DNA of 64,000 nucleotides from Jaapia argillacea MUCL 33604 (GCA_000697665.1 KL197728.1:238272-302271); one strand, 5' to 3'. Positions 1 to 12,253 are shown, numbered from the stretch's first letter. Numbers and translations: made by a program. The notes: generated by a model not told the origin, from the letters alone.

Positions 1-1791
1 ACTTACGGTTGCTCCGTGATGTGAGTTCCCTAAGAAAGTTGATGAGCACCAGGAAAAACCTTGATCTCGAGAAATCTTACAAGGTTAGGAATGATATCGA
101 TGGCCCCGTCCCGAGTACCACCAAACCCGGAGTTGGCCAAGATCTGCCAACGGTCGGTCAAACAACTCAGAGACAATTATAACGAGGGTTTATACCTGAG
201 GGGTGGCAACCGCGCCTGCCGATCAGGGTGTTGTGAGAATTGAGTTTGATGATGAACAATAATACTGTACGTACCAGCAGAGCAGACATACCTTGCGACA
301 GACAGCATGTTAATTCGAATGTACGATGAAAGACTTCCCCAAAAATACCTTCGATCTGATGTAGAAATCGGTTGGGCCACCTCCTGGGAAGAGGCGGTCT
401 TCGAGAAGGTCCTTCACCTCACTGCAACAGATGGCGTCAGGTCCCCCGCAGGTGACATGAGTAGTAGGATCTTACACAGCTCCAACCTTGAACGGAGCGT
501 TCTCATTCGCGAGGGCAAATCGAGTGCAACGAGTATTGGTGAGCAACTTGAACTGTCCGCGAGCTTTGCCATCGACGTTCGTCTTAGTGGGATTAGTGAA
601 CATATCGCCATAGACCTAGAAATACTCATAAATGCACGAGAAATTCCGAAGTCGCATGCTGTACGAACGTTATCGGCAGAGTGCCACTGAACGTAAGGGG
701 AACCTTCCGCAAGGCGGTGGCAAGCCAGGGGCAAGGCCTTCACGCCACGATCGGGATAGGCATCAATCAGAGTTTGAAGAACAACATTGTGGCGGATGGA
801 CTGATCGAACTCGTGCTCAGAAGTTCCGATCAGGGATCTAGCAGCATCATAGAGGAGAGTCCACTCCGCGTCGTCCGCGCTTTCGCCGGTAAGTATCTTG
901 GGACGTTCCAGGCCCTTCAGGAATTCAGGGGTGGCGCAGGTCCTAACACACCGCTCAATGCGACTGCACTAAATAAAGCCGAGGGATACTTACCAGTGAG
1001 TACTCATCCCGCCAACGCCACGAGTAACGGCCTCTGCTCCGAGGTTGTTGTAAGTTTGTTGGAAATTGTTGCGACCGTTAGTAATGTACATCTGGGTCGG
1101 GTCGCTATTATAGTCATAAGAAATAAATAAAAATGACATGATGGGATAATCACGAACCTGGCTGTCCAAGCGGCGGGATCAAGGGTAGGAACAACGGTGC
1201 TGCTGACAGGAACAGAAACGGTTGACAAGGCACCCTTGGAGAGAGGTATTGCGTGAGACTTAATGGATCTCCGGCCGGATCCATTTTCCATACCTGAATA
1301 ACCCTAGTATTTGGGTTTAGTGATTGTCTAGATGAACAGAGGTGACAAGGAACTCACCGCACAAAGCGATCGATATCTTTTTGATACTCGATCTCGTTCT
1401 TCTTGTGAGCACCTGGGACACGAGTGTCCCTACAATGTCGGAATTAGTCTGGAAAATTCTTTAAGTCGTCGGGCGCAACGTACTGGTCTCCGATCTCGGT
1501 CATGATGACCTGTTGGGTAGAAGGTGTGGTGAGGACGGGACAACGGGCGGAGACATCAAATAGATTACATTATAACCAGCATCGACAAGCAACCTGGCGA
1601 AGACAGCGCCAATAGGACCCGAGCCAGCGATAAAGACCTAAAGGAAAGGGTCGGCGGCGGCGAACCTATGAATGACTTCAACGTACGTCGAACTCAGGGA
1701 TCTGCAACTCGTCATGGACGGGGTGGAGCCCGATGTCGGGATTGAGGGCGCGTCCGCGTTGATGAAGTTGTTTGAGTGAGTGAGATGGCAT
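1..1791 (-). CDS. Pyranose 2-oxidase, N-terminal part (cut by window edge)
   Basis: FAD-dependent GMC-type oxidase that oxidises D-glucose and other pyranoses at C2, giving 2-keto sugars and hydrogen peroxide. The in-window model has 14 exons: 1687-1791, 1569-1637, 1484-1509, 1358-1429, 1294-1303, 1158-1234, 994-1104, 669-942, 476-615, 335-421, 275-291, 196-215, 81-143 and 7-29; all join in frame, and the next intron runs off the left edge. Visible landmarks are the Rossmann FAD loop [13 protein letters not shown] (about residues 39-51), the family motif [32 protein letters not shown], and GGMSTHWTCATP. The last holds the His that carries the covalent flavin in characterised pyranose oxidases. 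SAGAVATPQ and ANSGFGG follow. The C-terminal substrate domain lies outside. One join (335/291) needs a 43-nt intron and adds about four residues relative to the known enzyme, so it is less certain. The gene is divergent from the dehydratase at 3427. Confidence 0.93.
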
Positions 1792-3426
1792 TGGGGAAGT
1801 TTAGACAATTGGCGATTGGCGACTGTGTGTCTTGAGGATGAGTCCAGTCCGCTTCGTCCTTTATAGCAGACAGACGAGACATGGTGCTCTATGGAAGAAG
1901 AAAATAACTCCCACCAGGTAGTGAGATCCCCTGATCTTGACAGTTACGTCCCACAAGCCCAACAACAGGTGCATGGAGATACTGGATCTGCGGAAACCCC
2001 AGATCTAGGGCAGCAAATTTGAGGGCTTTGCCCGAGAAATTCGCCACCACCCAATGGCCGCGACATGACAAGACGTGTGGGCCATCTGGCACGGCCTCGT
2101 ATTGGACAGGGAGGGATGACAGGGCTGCTTCGCATTTGTCCTCCAGGCACTCTATGATCAGAGGTCGGATCTATGTTAGCAAGCGTCGACCCGTGATAAA
2201 CTGAATGGGTCCTCGACGAAGACTGTGGTGACTATCCCGGTCATCAATCTCAAGTTTTGCATCAAGTCTAGAGACACTGGGGGTGATAGAACGCGCAGAT
2301 TGAAGAAGGACGCGAAGAGAACCGAGAGAATGCTTCCCCAATCAGAGAGCGAGCTTCCCTCCATTCATTCCCGATCTGAAATCAGACTCACCGGCCCCTC
2401 GAACCCATGTTGTGGTACAACCTTCTTTCGAATCGTGATGAATCCTGCAGATCGGGTGATAGCGCGGGACGAGGCTGGGCGTAAACTCTTCGATGAACAA
2501 AGGAAGTTCTATTCGCATTGAAGACTCGGGGGGAGTCGAGACAAGAATACACGCCGCAGTAGTTTCACATCATCCATAGGTTTTGGTGGCTGAGAAGGTT
2601 TGCCAGAACTTAGCACGAGTTCAAGTTGGGTCCTGATAATTGTGTGTCACAAGGAAGACATGTCACCAACATGTCACCCTCAGTAGTTCGCATCCGAGGA
2701 TTCCGACATTAGACGTGAGTGTGGCTCATTGTGCCTGCCCCTCTCCCAGCCTGTCTCTTGTTCCATCACTTCAGCATCACTCTCTTATAGCTCATCCGTC
2801 CCAGGCACACGTTCGTCAACCTATCTCCGTAGAAACTACTTCTCTTCAGGCTGTCATGTGAACCGTCTGCTCTTCGAGACCAATTCAAGACCCAGTTGAT
2901 CGTGAATAATGCCGAAGTTACGTCCATCTATTCCTTCATGCATGGCCTCCGTCTTGCTTTCTAGAATTGCAAGCTTTGTTCTCTCCACATTGATCTCCTG
3001 GACACGAGGTTCGAGTCCTCCTCTGCTTCGTACAAGTTTCATTTCCCCGACAGTTGGGAAACTCTGTCCCACAAATTGTCACCGAGGCCAGGTATTGGTC
3101 AAATGAATGCATCGGAGCGAGTTCCCTGGTACCTCTCCTTCAGGTGTGCTTCCATATCCTTTGTTCGCGTCCTCAGAGATGGGCGCCACGACCATCTGTG
3201 GACGTAAATGCCATCGCAGGCAGCGACTTTGCGGACGCCACCACCGGAGGGTAGAAGTTCCGGTGAATTTCTAACAATCGTGTACCAAAAGGGAATCACT
3301 TTCTCCACCTACCTTCCACGGCTTTGTAGTCCTTTCGAACCTGAGATGATTCTGTGCAAGTACAAATTGGAGAGCACCGACTTGTTAATCCTCATCCCCC
3401 ACTCCTGAAGTCCTAGCATCTTACCT
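1792..3426. other. 1.6-kb divergent intergenic region
   Basis: This separates two divergent genes of one pathway, so it probably holds both promoters. Visible items are the oxidase TATA box and a short direct repeat of ATGTCACC at 2660-2679. A minus-strand open frame at 2854-3072 looks charged and helical (Glu/Lys/Arg rich), but no family or splice partners are recognisable. No clear TATA box precedes the dehydratase. Confidence 0.5.
1859..1865 (-). promoter_or_regulatory. TATA box of pyranose 2-oxidase
   Basis: TATAAAG on the minus strand, about 70 bp upstream of the chosen ATG at 1791. The spacing supports that start codon. Confidence 0.55.
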
Positions 3427-6400
3427 ATGTGTTGCAACGCTTTCTCGAAGGCCGCCCCGGCCAACGACGACAAATCGGTCCACATTGACCAGGAACTGGT
3501 CGCTACACCTTTGCCGGATGGTTACTGGCTCAATGCCTTCCCATTCTCTGAGGATGCAGAGGTCCCTGATCTCGTCGGCTACGGGTTGGGCTTTGAAGGC
3601 AAGCCTGCTGCAATCAAGCTCTTCCAGAACCCCAAGAACTCCAAGTCAGTTCCTGCATCGCCTATTTTCTATTTTCTAACCGTCTTGCACAGCTCCGAGG
3701 GCTGGAAGCTGACCGAAATCCAAAGCATGGATTTCCCAGTCGCCATGGTCTCCGCAGACTTAACTGGTAACGGTTACAACGACAGTCAGTCATCGCTACT
3801 AACGCTTAGTTATTGTAACTAACTTAATATATCCTCTAGTCATCATCACGGACCGCTATGGACCTAGTATGGGCGCCGTGAGTTTCAAGGGTTCCGTAAC
3901 GCTCTTTGACTAATGCCCGACTCGTATTCGTAGCTTTGGGATGCTCAGACTAACAATGGTGGTCGCATCCAGTGGCTGAGGAACCCTGGCGACAGGGATG
4001 CTCAGCCTTACTGGGAGGCTCATCATATCGGTAACTCGACTGGTATGCACAGGTGAGACACCATTTCGATATTCACCCTCCTAACCGCTCGCTGACCACC
4101 AAACGTCTCTCAGGGTGCAAGGTTTGTTGAGCTAACATCCACTCAAGATCTCGGCCGCTAACCGTCACCTTTCAGTCGGTCATTTCACCACATCGTCTCA
4201 CTTCCAAGTCATGGGTTTACCCATCATCCCAGCCTCCAATGACTTGACTTCCCCCGCCCCAGTGATCCTCTATGATCCTACTTACGGTCCAGAGATGGCG
4301 CCTGGCCCGATAGCTTGGTCCGAGGAGATTATATTCAGCTCTGAATTTCGTCTCATCCATGATGCCAAGTTGCTCCCTGGTGCCAACAACGGCCTAGATA
4401 TGGTTCTCGTTGCAGGCCGTGAGGGTACCGTTTGCCTTTGGTTCGATCAGGCGGCCCGCAAGTGGGAGTACAATATTGTTGGGTCAGGACTTCCCCAACA
4501 GGGCGACAGCCCTTATTGGGGCTCAGGCTCTGTGGACGTTGCTCGTGTCGGGGCAGACGACGTCGGGTACATTGCCACCTGCGAGGTCGGTTCATACTTG
4601 ATCCCCTCTTGTGAAAGCGTTGCTTAAGAACGTTGTCATCCAGGGATTCCATGGAAATAGCGTTGCTGTATATGTCAAGGCTGACCGTCACGCCAAAGGA
4701 GCCGCGTCTCTCAAGAATAGCGCCCTATGGAGGCGCATTGTGATCGACAACTTCGGGCCTCTCGATCCTGAGCAGCACACTGGGACCATTCACAATGTTG
4801 CTACCGTTAGGGTGCCCGGCAGTGACATCGACTCTTTCGCCATCGCGTGCATGGGATCTCGTCAGTATTCCTCTTCAACTTCACGAACTAAACATTCACG
4901 CCCTCTTTTATTTCTCCGACAGCTCTCTCTAAACGTGAGTGTTCACGTAAGCTCCAAAGTGGTCGCGCGGATTTGACGCAATTTATGTGACATCAGCTGA
5001 GAACCAAGGTGTTTACTTATATACGCCAATTGACCTTGTCGCTGGTCGTTTCAAGAGGACCAAGATCACCGACGAGTCTGCGGGCCGTCTCGCCGTAGCA
5101 GGATATACTGAACCACAAAGGATGGTGAGGCACTTTGAAACACCAGTCGCCTAGCCTTCCTCGCTCACCTGTGACCCTCACAGGATATCGGATCCATCTC
5201 TTATTATGTCCCCGGGTATCACACCGGTCCTGACCCATCTAGCATTCGCATCAACGTACTTCAGCCTTATAACGTCGAATCCCGTACTTCGATTGTTGCG
5301 ACGAAACTTAACAAGGAGGTCCTTCTGCGAGTCCCCCGTCCCAATGCCGTGCCTGAAGGGGTCACTCCGACCATGCCAATCGTGACCCTTGTTGGAAATA
5401 CGTTGACTTTGGTCGTCCTTCGCCCTGGAGCTACCATGACCCTCGGTGTTCAGGACGCTGCGAAGGTAGTTTATGGTGGGTATCCTTCTGTTATTTACTC
5501 CTGAAGGTGCTTTACATTCCTTGTAGGTTCGATCGAGATGACGGACCCGGAGGGGAATACGGTAACCCGCACCATCGCTACTAACGCCAAGGAGATTGCA
5601 ACCACACACATCGTCTCCGCTGATGGGGTGGTGAAGGCTGGCGGAGATGGAGCAGTCTTCCTCCACGTGGGACACTTGAAGAACGAGTTCCATGGACCAT
5701 TTACGACCATGAGCCAGGTCACTGCCAACAACATCTTCCCTCGCCATGAAGTCCCTCCAGATGTCCGGGCTATGGAGTTCCCATTTATTAAGGTTCAGGA
5801 CTTGGACTGGGGAAGCAGCGGACGTGAGTGTGCAGATTTTGTTCTCACTACAACGATCTTCACAACTAACTTGCTCTAGTTTGGGATGATTTCGAGTTTT
5901 ACAATATGACTGGCTTCTATGTGTTCTTCAACGACGATGCTATGGAGGAAATTGTCCATATGCAAGCATGGACATTGGGAATCGGGGAGACTGTGAGTGA
6001 ATTTCTGTCGTACAGGACTCATCGCTGATCAACATTTTCATCTTTCAGGCTCGCTTCCGTAGGTCACTTTAGGATGGCATTCTGAGCGTCGTCACTAACG
6101 GACTACCTTCAGACAATCACTCTGATAGGTCCTTCTGTGAGATACACTACTGTCTGTCCAACGGTGGCGGCACTGGTGGCATGGTTGGCACCTCCCTGAC
6201 GATGTTGATACCAAGCTCACCAACGTTGTCTATCTCGATTTTCTAGCGCTATTTCCCAGATGACTACACGGAACCAATCAACACAGACCTGGAACTCACA
6301 AAGGAATACGTCGAGACCAATAGCACCTTGCTCGTCGTCCCCGACATGTATGAGCATGGCCCATTGTGGAAGATCCTGCCAGGAACAGAGGCGACCCCCA

Positions 6401-6616
6401 TCTTGCGTGATAACGACACCGCCGATTACCCGTGGCATGCGTGGTTGGCCAGCCAGTTTGGAGATCGCCCTCTGCCGATTGTGCCGCCTCTCGGGACAGA
6501 CGTCCAGAAGTATGATGTTTGGCTTGCGTAAGTCGTTTGATCCACCTACACGACCAGGGATTCTGATGCTACTCTGTAACAGCTTCGAGTTCCCAACCTC
6601 GGCTTTCCAGTTCTAG
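3427..6616 (+). CDS. Aldos-2-ulose dehydratase (pyranosone dehydratase)
   Basis: Converts the 2-keto sugars made by pyranose 2-oxidase (glucosone, 1,5-anhydrofructose) into pyranones such as ascopyrone M and cortalcerone. The model has 16 exons: 3427-3644, 3693-3784, 3840-3877, 3934-4052, 4114-4121, 4176-4585, 4644-4860, 4923-4934, 4997-5124, 5184-5475, 5527-5823, 5880-5992, 6049-6058, 6113-6183, 6247-6527 and 6583-6616. They sum to 2,340 nt, or 779 residues. The first half has propeller-like repeats, including a DLTGNGYND loop that resembles a metal-binding FG-GAP loop. The second half is cupin-like, with RFHNHSDRSFCEIHY (His-x-His, Glu, His metal ligands) and VPDMYEHGPLWK. Family and order of motifs match the Phanerochaete chrysosporium enzyme as I remember it. 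That protein is about 900 residues with a further C-terminal lectin-like domain; this one stops at FEFPTSAFQF, so the domain is absent. Confidence 0.92.
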
Positions 6617-7225
6617 CTGCTTGCCAGGATGGTATGGGAAATACGGTCGTGTATGAAACGTTGAAGATGTTCCAATGTAACACCACCTATGTGTAAGGAA
6701 TCGTGATAGGGAGTCGTATTCTTGAGTGTATCGTTGATGTTGTATATCTCGGGTCTTAAGTGTTTTGTCTGAACTGGCGAGGGAATTACAAGGTTGTGGC
6801 TGTATACCGCTTCGGTTCATTCTTTCAAGTTCCAATCTTTCAATACCAAATTCAAGCTTCAATCTCGACTTCAGTCCTTCTTTTGCCTCCACCGCCGCAG
6901 CGAGCCCAACAGAGCACAAAAATTTGGGATCGAATGAGGATGTAAAACCAAGGGTGCTCATGTAGAAAGTTTCCGACGTTAGCACAAGAGGCTCAGCAGA
7001 GGATGTCGTTGCCTGTTGTACTCCAAAAATCGATGACTTGGACCAACGAGGGATTGGTGCCAAGGCTGCTAGGACGGAAGAGCCTCGTCACCTACGTTGA
7101 CTTGGACGTCGGACGAAGGGCGACGTCGACAACATTGCCACCGGTGCTTGTGAAAATGGTATTCAATCAACGTTATTTGTACCCTATTCGAGAAGAAAAC
7201 AAAATCATTGTACATGTCTGGTATA
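6617..7225. other. Convergent intergenic region
   Basis: Lies between the 3' ends of the dehydratase (plus) and the DUF4470-MYND gene (minus). I see no convincing gene, repeat or RNA. Confidence 0.5.
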
Positions 7226-10200
7226 TCAAGGCTTGCATTTCGGCTTATGCGCCTTCCAATCCTTCTTCTGACATTCCGTAGAACAGTACCGTACCTTCTT
7301 GCAAGCCGTGCACGTCTTGAGTCTGGGTTTCCCCCTCCGTCTACATACCGAACACTTGTGGGCATCAGGATCGCGACCGACGGTCTCGAGGTATGAGACC
7401 GCGAACAACGGCGACATCGCGACCCTTGTAACGTATGGTGCCAACTTCTTCCACGGTCCCACTTTCTGCATCCCTTCGGTATCCTTGCCTCTTCCGCAAC
7501 TACACAAAGGGTCGGCCTCCATCTCCTCGGTCAACGGGATCATACCCCGGGCCTTGTACTCGCAGCTATTTCCATGGTCCCACGAAGTCCGGCACCTTTC
7601 AACAAAGGCGGGCAACAATTGTTTCCACGACTGCATCTCCCCGTCAAACACGCTAAGGTTGACCATATTCCCTTGACGCAGCAGATTCGAAAAAGGTTGC
7701 TCAATCTCCACCAACAATTTCTTCGTCAAAGGGAGCACGTATCCATCGCATATCATCGTATGAGACGAGAGGTCATACCTCAAATCGTTGATGAAGAACA
7801 CCGTATCGCAATTATTCGTCTTCTCATCACGTAGCGCAAAGAGCCTTTGCACAGACCCGCCTTGGATCCCCGACGAGCGGACGAAGATGGAGTGTAAAGT
7901 ATCCTTGATGAACATTAGAGCGTCACTCCGCTGTTTTTTTCGGAGCCGAAGTTCACGGGAGGACATCATGGAGCCAACGTGTGGGTTGAGCCATTCCCCA
8001 AGTTTCTTTGCGTTGACGTCGAGGATGGGTAGTTGGGAGAGGTTCACCCGATGGATACTCCACGTATTGAACGATTCTCCCGTATTGATGACGGGGAAGG
8101 GGTTGAGTTTCATCCCATCCGGCATCAACGAGCGAGAAGCAGGTACGATAACCTACGACAACGAAAACTCAGCCGCAGAACCCACCTCTCTGAAAAGAAA
8201 AGCTTACCTCGATGTACAAAGACTTTCTGGCAAGTCGAAGTCTCTGGGCACTTCCAGAAACCGGAAACGGGTACGCGACATCCTGCACCCGATCTCCCAA
8301 CGCCACTCTCAGAACACAAGGCGAAAGCTGAGAAATCTCAGGAACGATCTTGCTCGAACCAAACAACGAAACCGATTGTTGATCCTTAACCGATACCCGA
8401 ACAGCAAGGGAGTTGATCAACTCGCACTGTTCATCCAACTCAACAGCAGCAGCCCCAGATTCTCCAATCTGAGTAAGCATCGCCTCAGGATGAGGATACG
8501 AAGGCGCAGTGCGTGGTATCTTGGTCGGTAACGCCGGCTCCGGTAGGACATGGACAAGAGACTCATCCATGAGCCTAGCGCTAAATACCCGAAGACTGAT
8601 ACCCAACTTTTTGATAAGCGTAGCACACGCCGCAGGGGTATTCCTCACTCCAAACCCAATACTAAGCGCATGTGGGGACTCCAGCTCAGTGAGGAGAGAT
8701 GCCGGCGCCGTGAACGAAGCAACAAGCGAAGAATCCCCCGCCCAACCTCTCAAATCCTCTTCGAATATAACCCGCGGACGAGACTTTGTCCCCATAGGAA
8801 TCGCCCTCCCAAACGCAACATGGACCGAATTGAAGATATTGTGACAAGCGTTCCCAAAGATATCACAATGCAATGGCGGAGTCCCGATCTCCTCAGGTTT
8901 CGAATGTTCCAGCGGAGCCAACTTATCACGAGGAACCACAAGGATAATCCTGACGAGATCAGGTATAGTCTCCCACCCCGAAAGCCTCCCAATCCTAGAG
9001 GCCTTGAACTGGAAATGGGAGGCTTTGTATAGGCCATAGCGAAGAAACTGTGCGCATAAATCTTGGTAGTGTAGAGTATCCATCGACCGGATCGACCAAG
9101 CTGCAAGTTGGAGCGAATTGAACCTCTCCATAACTTCGCTCCATACGTCTGGCGAGAGCCGAAGCCTATCTCTGACAAGCTGGAGGAGTAGAGCGAAGGC
9201 TTCGCGGGTATAGTGCGCCATATTCGAAGCAGCGAGTGCTTTCTTCAAGTTATCTTGATTGGCATTCCAAAACGTCATGGAAGTCTCCTGCTCAAACAAC
9301 GACTGATATATGTCGTATAACAACGTCCCCAACTGATGCCCGTCAAAGGTAGGAGCTAAGATAGCTCCTTGAGAAGCGATGGTGTCTCCAGTGGTGGGAG
9401 CCTTCCAAGTGGTAACTTGGTGAAATTGGGACACGTCAGCTTTCAGAGCATGATACACTGCCAATTCGTGCGTGTTCGACCGTGTGGTGAACCCGGAGAG
9501 GTAGTCAATGGGACACAAGCCGATGAGGATCCCAATGACGGTCGGATCCGCATGTAAATGCTCTGTAAACTCCTTCGTCGCATCCTTGCCCAAGAACAAG
9601 AGCGATTCGGCGTATAATACACTCGTGGGTGTCGGGGCGAGGAGAGGGACGGAAGCGATGAGGACGTTCAACAACCCAATATGATCCTCCAGATTAGACG
9701 TATCAATGACGTTAAACCTAGAAGGAGCACCACCGGGTCTATACTCCTCTCCACTAAGCTGAATCAACTGGGTCTTCCATTGTGCGACGGGGACACCCAA
9801 TTTGAGAGTCCCCGTAGCATCATAGGCATGAAGAGCACGACAGGCGGCTGTCGCTTCTCCCACGAAGAAACGGATGATGGGTGGACGGGTGGAGGATAAG
9901 GAGGTACGATAGGATGAACACCATTCTTTGAATTGACCACGAGCTGCTCGAGCTACTTCTGTTAACGTCACCGTACCCTTTGAATTTCCGAACAAGGCGG
10001 CGAGGTGGAACGGGCATAAGGGATCTGATCCATAATGGAAGGAAAACTTTTCTCCGTCGAGAGAGTAGACGAAGGTGGGGTTGATGAGGGTAGCGGCTGC
10101 GATGCTCTTTCCATCGGTGAAGGTTACTCCCGTCTTCCAGTAATTTCTGAATTCTTCGCTAAGCACCCTCAACCCGTTGATCGCAAGAGGTCCCAACGAT

Positions 10201-10888
10201 CGTGCAGAGGTGAATGTATTTGTGAACTTTTTGATGTTTTCTTTGGATTGACGATCGAATGCATCACGGATGGCTCCGAGTCGTGAATTTGGCAAGTCTT
10301 GCATATCGACGTAGAGCGTCCAGTGACGTCTGAGTTCAGTGAGGGTGTACTCGGTACACATCCTGATGGACGGGGCATAGGCGGAAGTGTTCCATTCCTG
10401 GAGACTCCCAGAGAGTGCGATCAATTTTTTGCATTGGTCGATAAGGGCGGTATGGGATTCTTTATCGAGTTTAAAATGGAAGAATATGTTCCACATGGTG
10501 GCGGATGGTTGATCATCAGCCGCCATGGTCAACAGGAGGACATTACGGGCTGCATGGACAGATGGGTTGAATCAGGACGTGACTGATGGGCGACGATGAA
10601 AGTGATAACGTTACCCAAGACAGCTGGATCGAAATCGCAGCAAGTAAAGTCGAGGGCACGGCCAGCTGTCCAATGTTTCAGCACAGTGAGATTTCGAACA
10701 AGGTGAGATGACGAACAATTTGGTCCCTCAGAGGCAATAGTGTACAGGACGCTACGTGGGTCGCCACATCCGAGCAGTAAGACATTTGCAGGCTCCTGGG
10801 CGGGAAGATCTCTGGTCAACGATACGGCGCTGGTATTTCCTATCGGGTAGAAGAAATATTTGCTCCGCCAGACAAGTGGATGAGCCAT
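7226..10888 (-). CDS. DUF4470 / MYND zinc-finger protein
   Basis: Three exons: 10615-10888, 8208-10549 and 7226-8152, giving 1,180 residues. The first two exons carry the DUF4470 domain known from fungal MYND proteins: YFFYPIGNTSAVSLTRDLP, then a CCDFDPAVLARNVLLLTM segment that spans the first intron. The long middle contains FNVIDTSNLEDHIGLLNV, which is typical of this family. A C-terminal MYND finger supplies paired Cys/His ligands (CSVCRRRG, CTACKKVRYCSTECQ, HKPKC). MYND fingers usually bind short proline-rich peptides. DUF4470 recalls a degenerate methyltransferase-like fold, but its activity is unknown. The ATG at 10888 opens the conserved domain almost at once, which supports it. No partner is suggested by the neighbours. 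Confidence 0.88.
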
Positions 10889-11292
10889 GGTGTCGGGCTT
10901 GCGGTGGTATGTTTTGCGCTAGGGAGGAAGATGAGAGGCTAAATGAGGTTGCATGGGCTTGCGCAAGCTTGGGCAACGAGGTGAACACGACTTGAAGCAC
11001 GAGACAGATGGAAGTGCCGGCATGGATGGTAGGAGACACGAGAAGATTCCATATAGCAACACTGATCCGGAGACCAACCGGGCAAGGTATTACCGTGCAT
11101 CAACTATATCTTTGCACGCCTCCTTAGGCGCCTTTCTTGTGAAAGTTGCACTCGAGGTCAAGCGCCCAAGCTCGTGGGCCCGGCAAACGCCGACGATCGA
11201 CGAACCCTAACCTAATGACAACAACCGCCTTTGCTGCGCTTCGCTACGACGTGTCATCCCAGCTCAGACCCACTCTCCTCCCACTAACTTCC
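10889..11292. other. Divergent promoter region, DUF4470-MYND / SFT2
   Basis: About 400 bp between divergent starts. No TATA box or repeat stood out. The region upstream of SFT2 is pyrimidine-rich on the plus strand. Confidence 0.4.
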
Positions 11293-12253
11293 ATGGCCTC
11301 CAACACCGAACAGTCCTTCCGCGCAAACCTCTCCCAATTCCGCTGGGCCCGTGGCTCAACAGACGACTCGCAACCTCCGCCTCCCTCATCCAACCCCTTT
11401 TCAAGATTCTACAATGCAATAGGCGGCGGCTACGTCCCCCTACGCTCCAACGACAGGTCCAACGAAGAGGAGGCTTATTTCGCTTTATCCAGATGGGAGA
11501 GGTGCGTTGACCACTATCAGCTCATAACTCAGGATACGGGCAAAGTGATTAAATGCATTTGTCTGTGGTTGTGATAGATTGCTGGGATTCGGAGCGTGCC
11601 TGCTTGGAGCTGCCGTTTGCTTCTTCGTCGCATTCTTGACTATGCCATTAATGGCTATCAGACCCGCCAAGTTCGCTCTCGCATTCAGGTCCGTCACTTC
11701 CTTGCCCTCTCTTACCCCTTCTCACCCACTTACCACACCGCAAACAGCCTGGGGAGTCTCCTCGTCATGTTCGGGTCCGTACCCCCCTGTCCACTCACAC
11801 TCGATTGACCCTTAACCCCCCCGTAGCTTCTCAGTCCTCATAGGTCCAATAAACCACATCAAACATCTCCTCTCAAAAGAGCGCTTACCATTCTCAGCCG
11901 CTTACCTCTCCAGCCTGGGCCTAACCCTCTACTTTTCCCTAAGCGTGCGTCATTCCTCTCAGACCACGCTCCGCAACTAACACCCATCATCCATAGCTCC
12001 ACTCATACCTGGGCTCCTTGATATGCGCGATAGTCCAAGTAATAGCTCTAGTCTCATACGTACTTGCCTACTTCCCAGGTACGCCCTCCTTCCTTCCTCC
12101 CTTTTCCCCCTCAAGCACCATCCTATCGCGATTATACCCTTATTCTTCACTCCCCTCGTACCCTCACTGACTTTCTCAACAGGTGGCATCCAAACCCTCA
12201 GATTCGGCTCCCAAATCGCCCTACGAGGAGCAGGCAGTCTCTTACCAATATAG
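11293..12253 (+). CDS. SFT2: SFT2-type vesicle transport membrane protein
   Basis: Golgi/endosome membrane protein of the Got1/Sft2 family, needed for retrograde vesicle fusion with the Golgi. Six exons, 11293-11501, 11578-11688, 11748-11774, 11827-11944, 11997-12078 and 12183-12253, sum to 205 residues. The N-terminus is cytosolic and Ser/Pro rich. The conserved block begins at ALSRWERLLGFGACLLGA and runs through four hydrophobic helices. Recognisable family pieces are FLTMPLMAIRPAKFALAF, GSLLVMFGFSVLIGP and the C-terminal FPGGIQTLRFG. One exon (11748-11774) is only 27 nt. The start was chosen because the ATG lies just upstream of the conserved block and no intron is needed before it. Confidence 0.9.

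Noticed and set aside
2225-2521. 98-residue plus-strand open frame
   Set aside because: Composition and lack of family resemblance suggest chance.
2854-3310. Minus-strand hypothetical gene between oxidase and dehydratase
   Set aside because: Two open frames could be spliced, but there is no recognisable family, no clear start and the region is best seen as a shared promoter.
7788-9032. Plus-strand frames opposite the DUF4470-MYND gene
   Set aside because: Antisense shadows; Arg/Ser-rich and without domain features.
10400-10900. Separate short gene coding YFFYPIGNTSAV upstream of the MYND gene
   Set aside because: It splices in frame to the downstream exon and completes the DUF4470 domain, so it is exon 1 of one gene.
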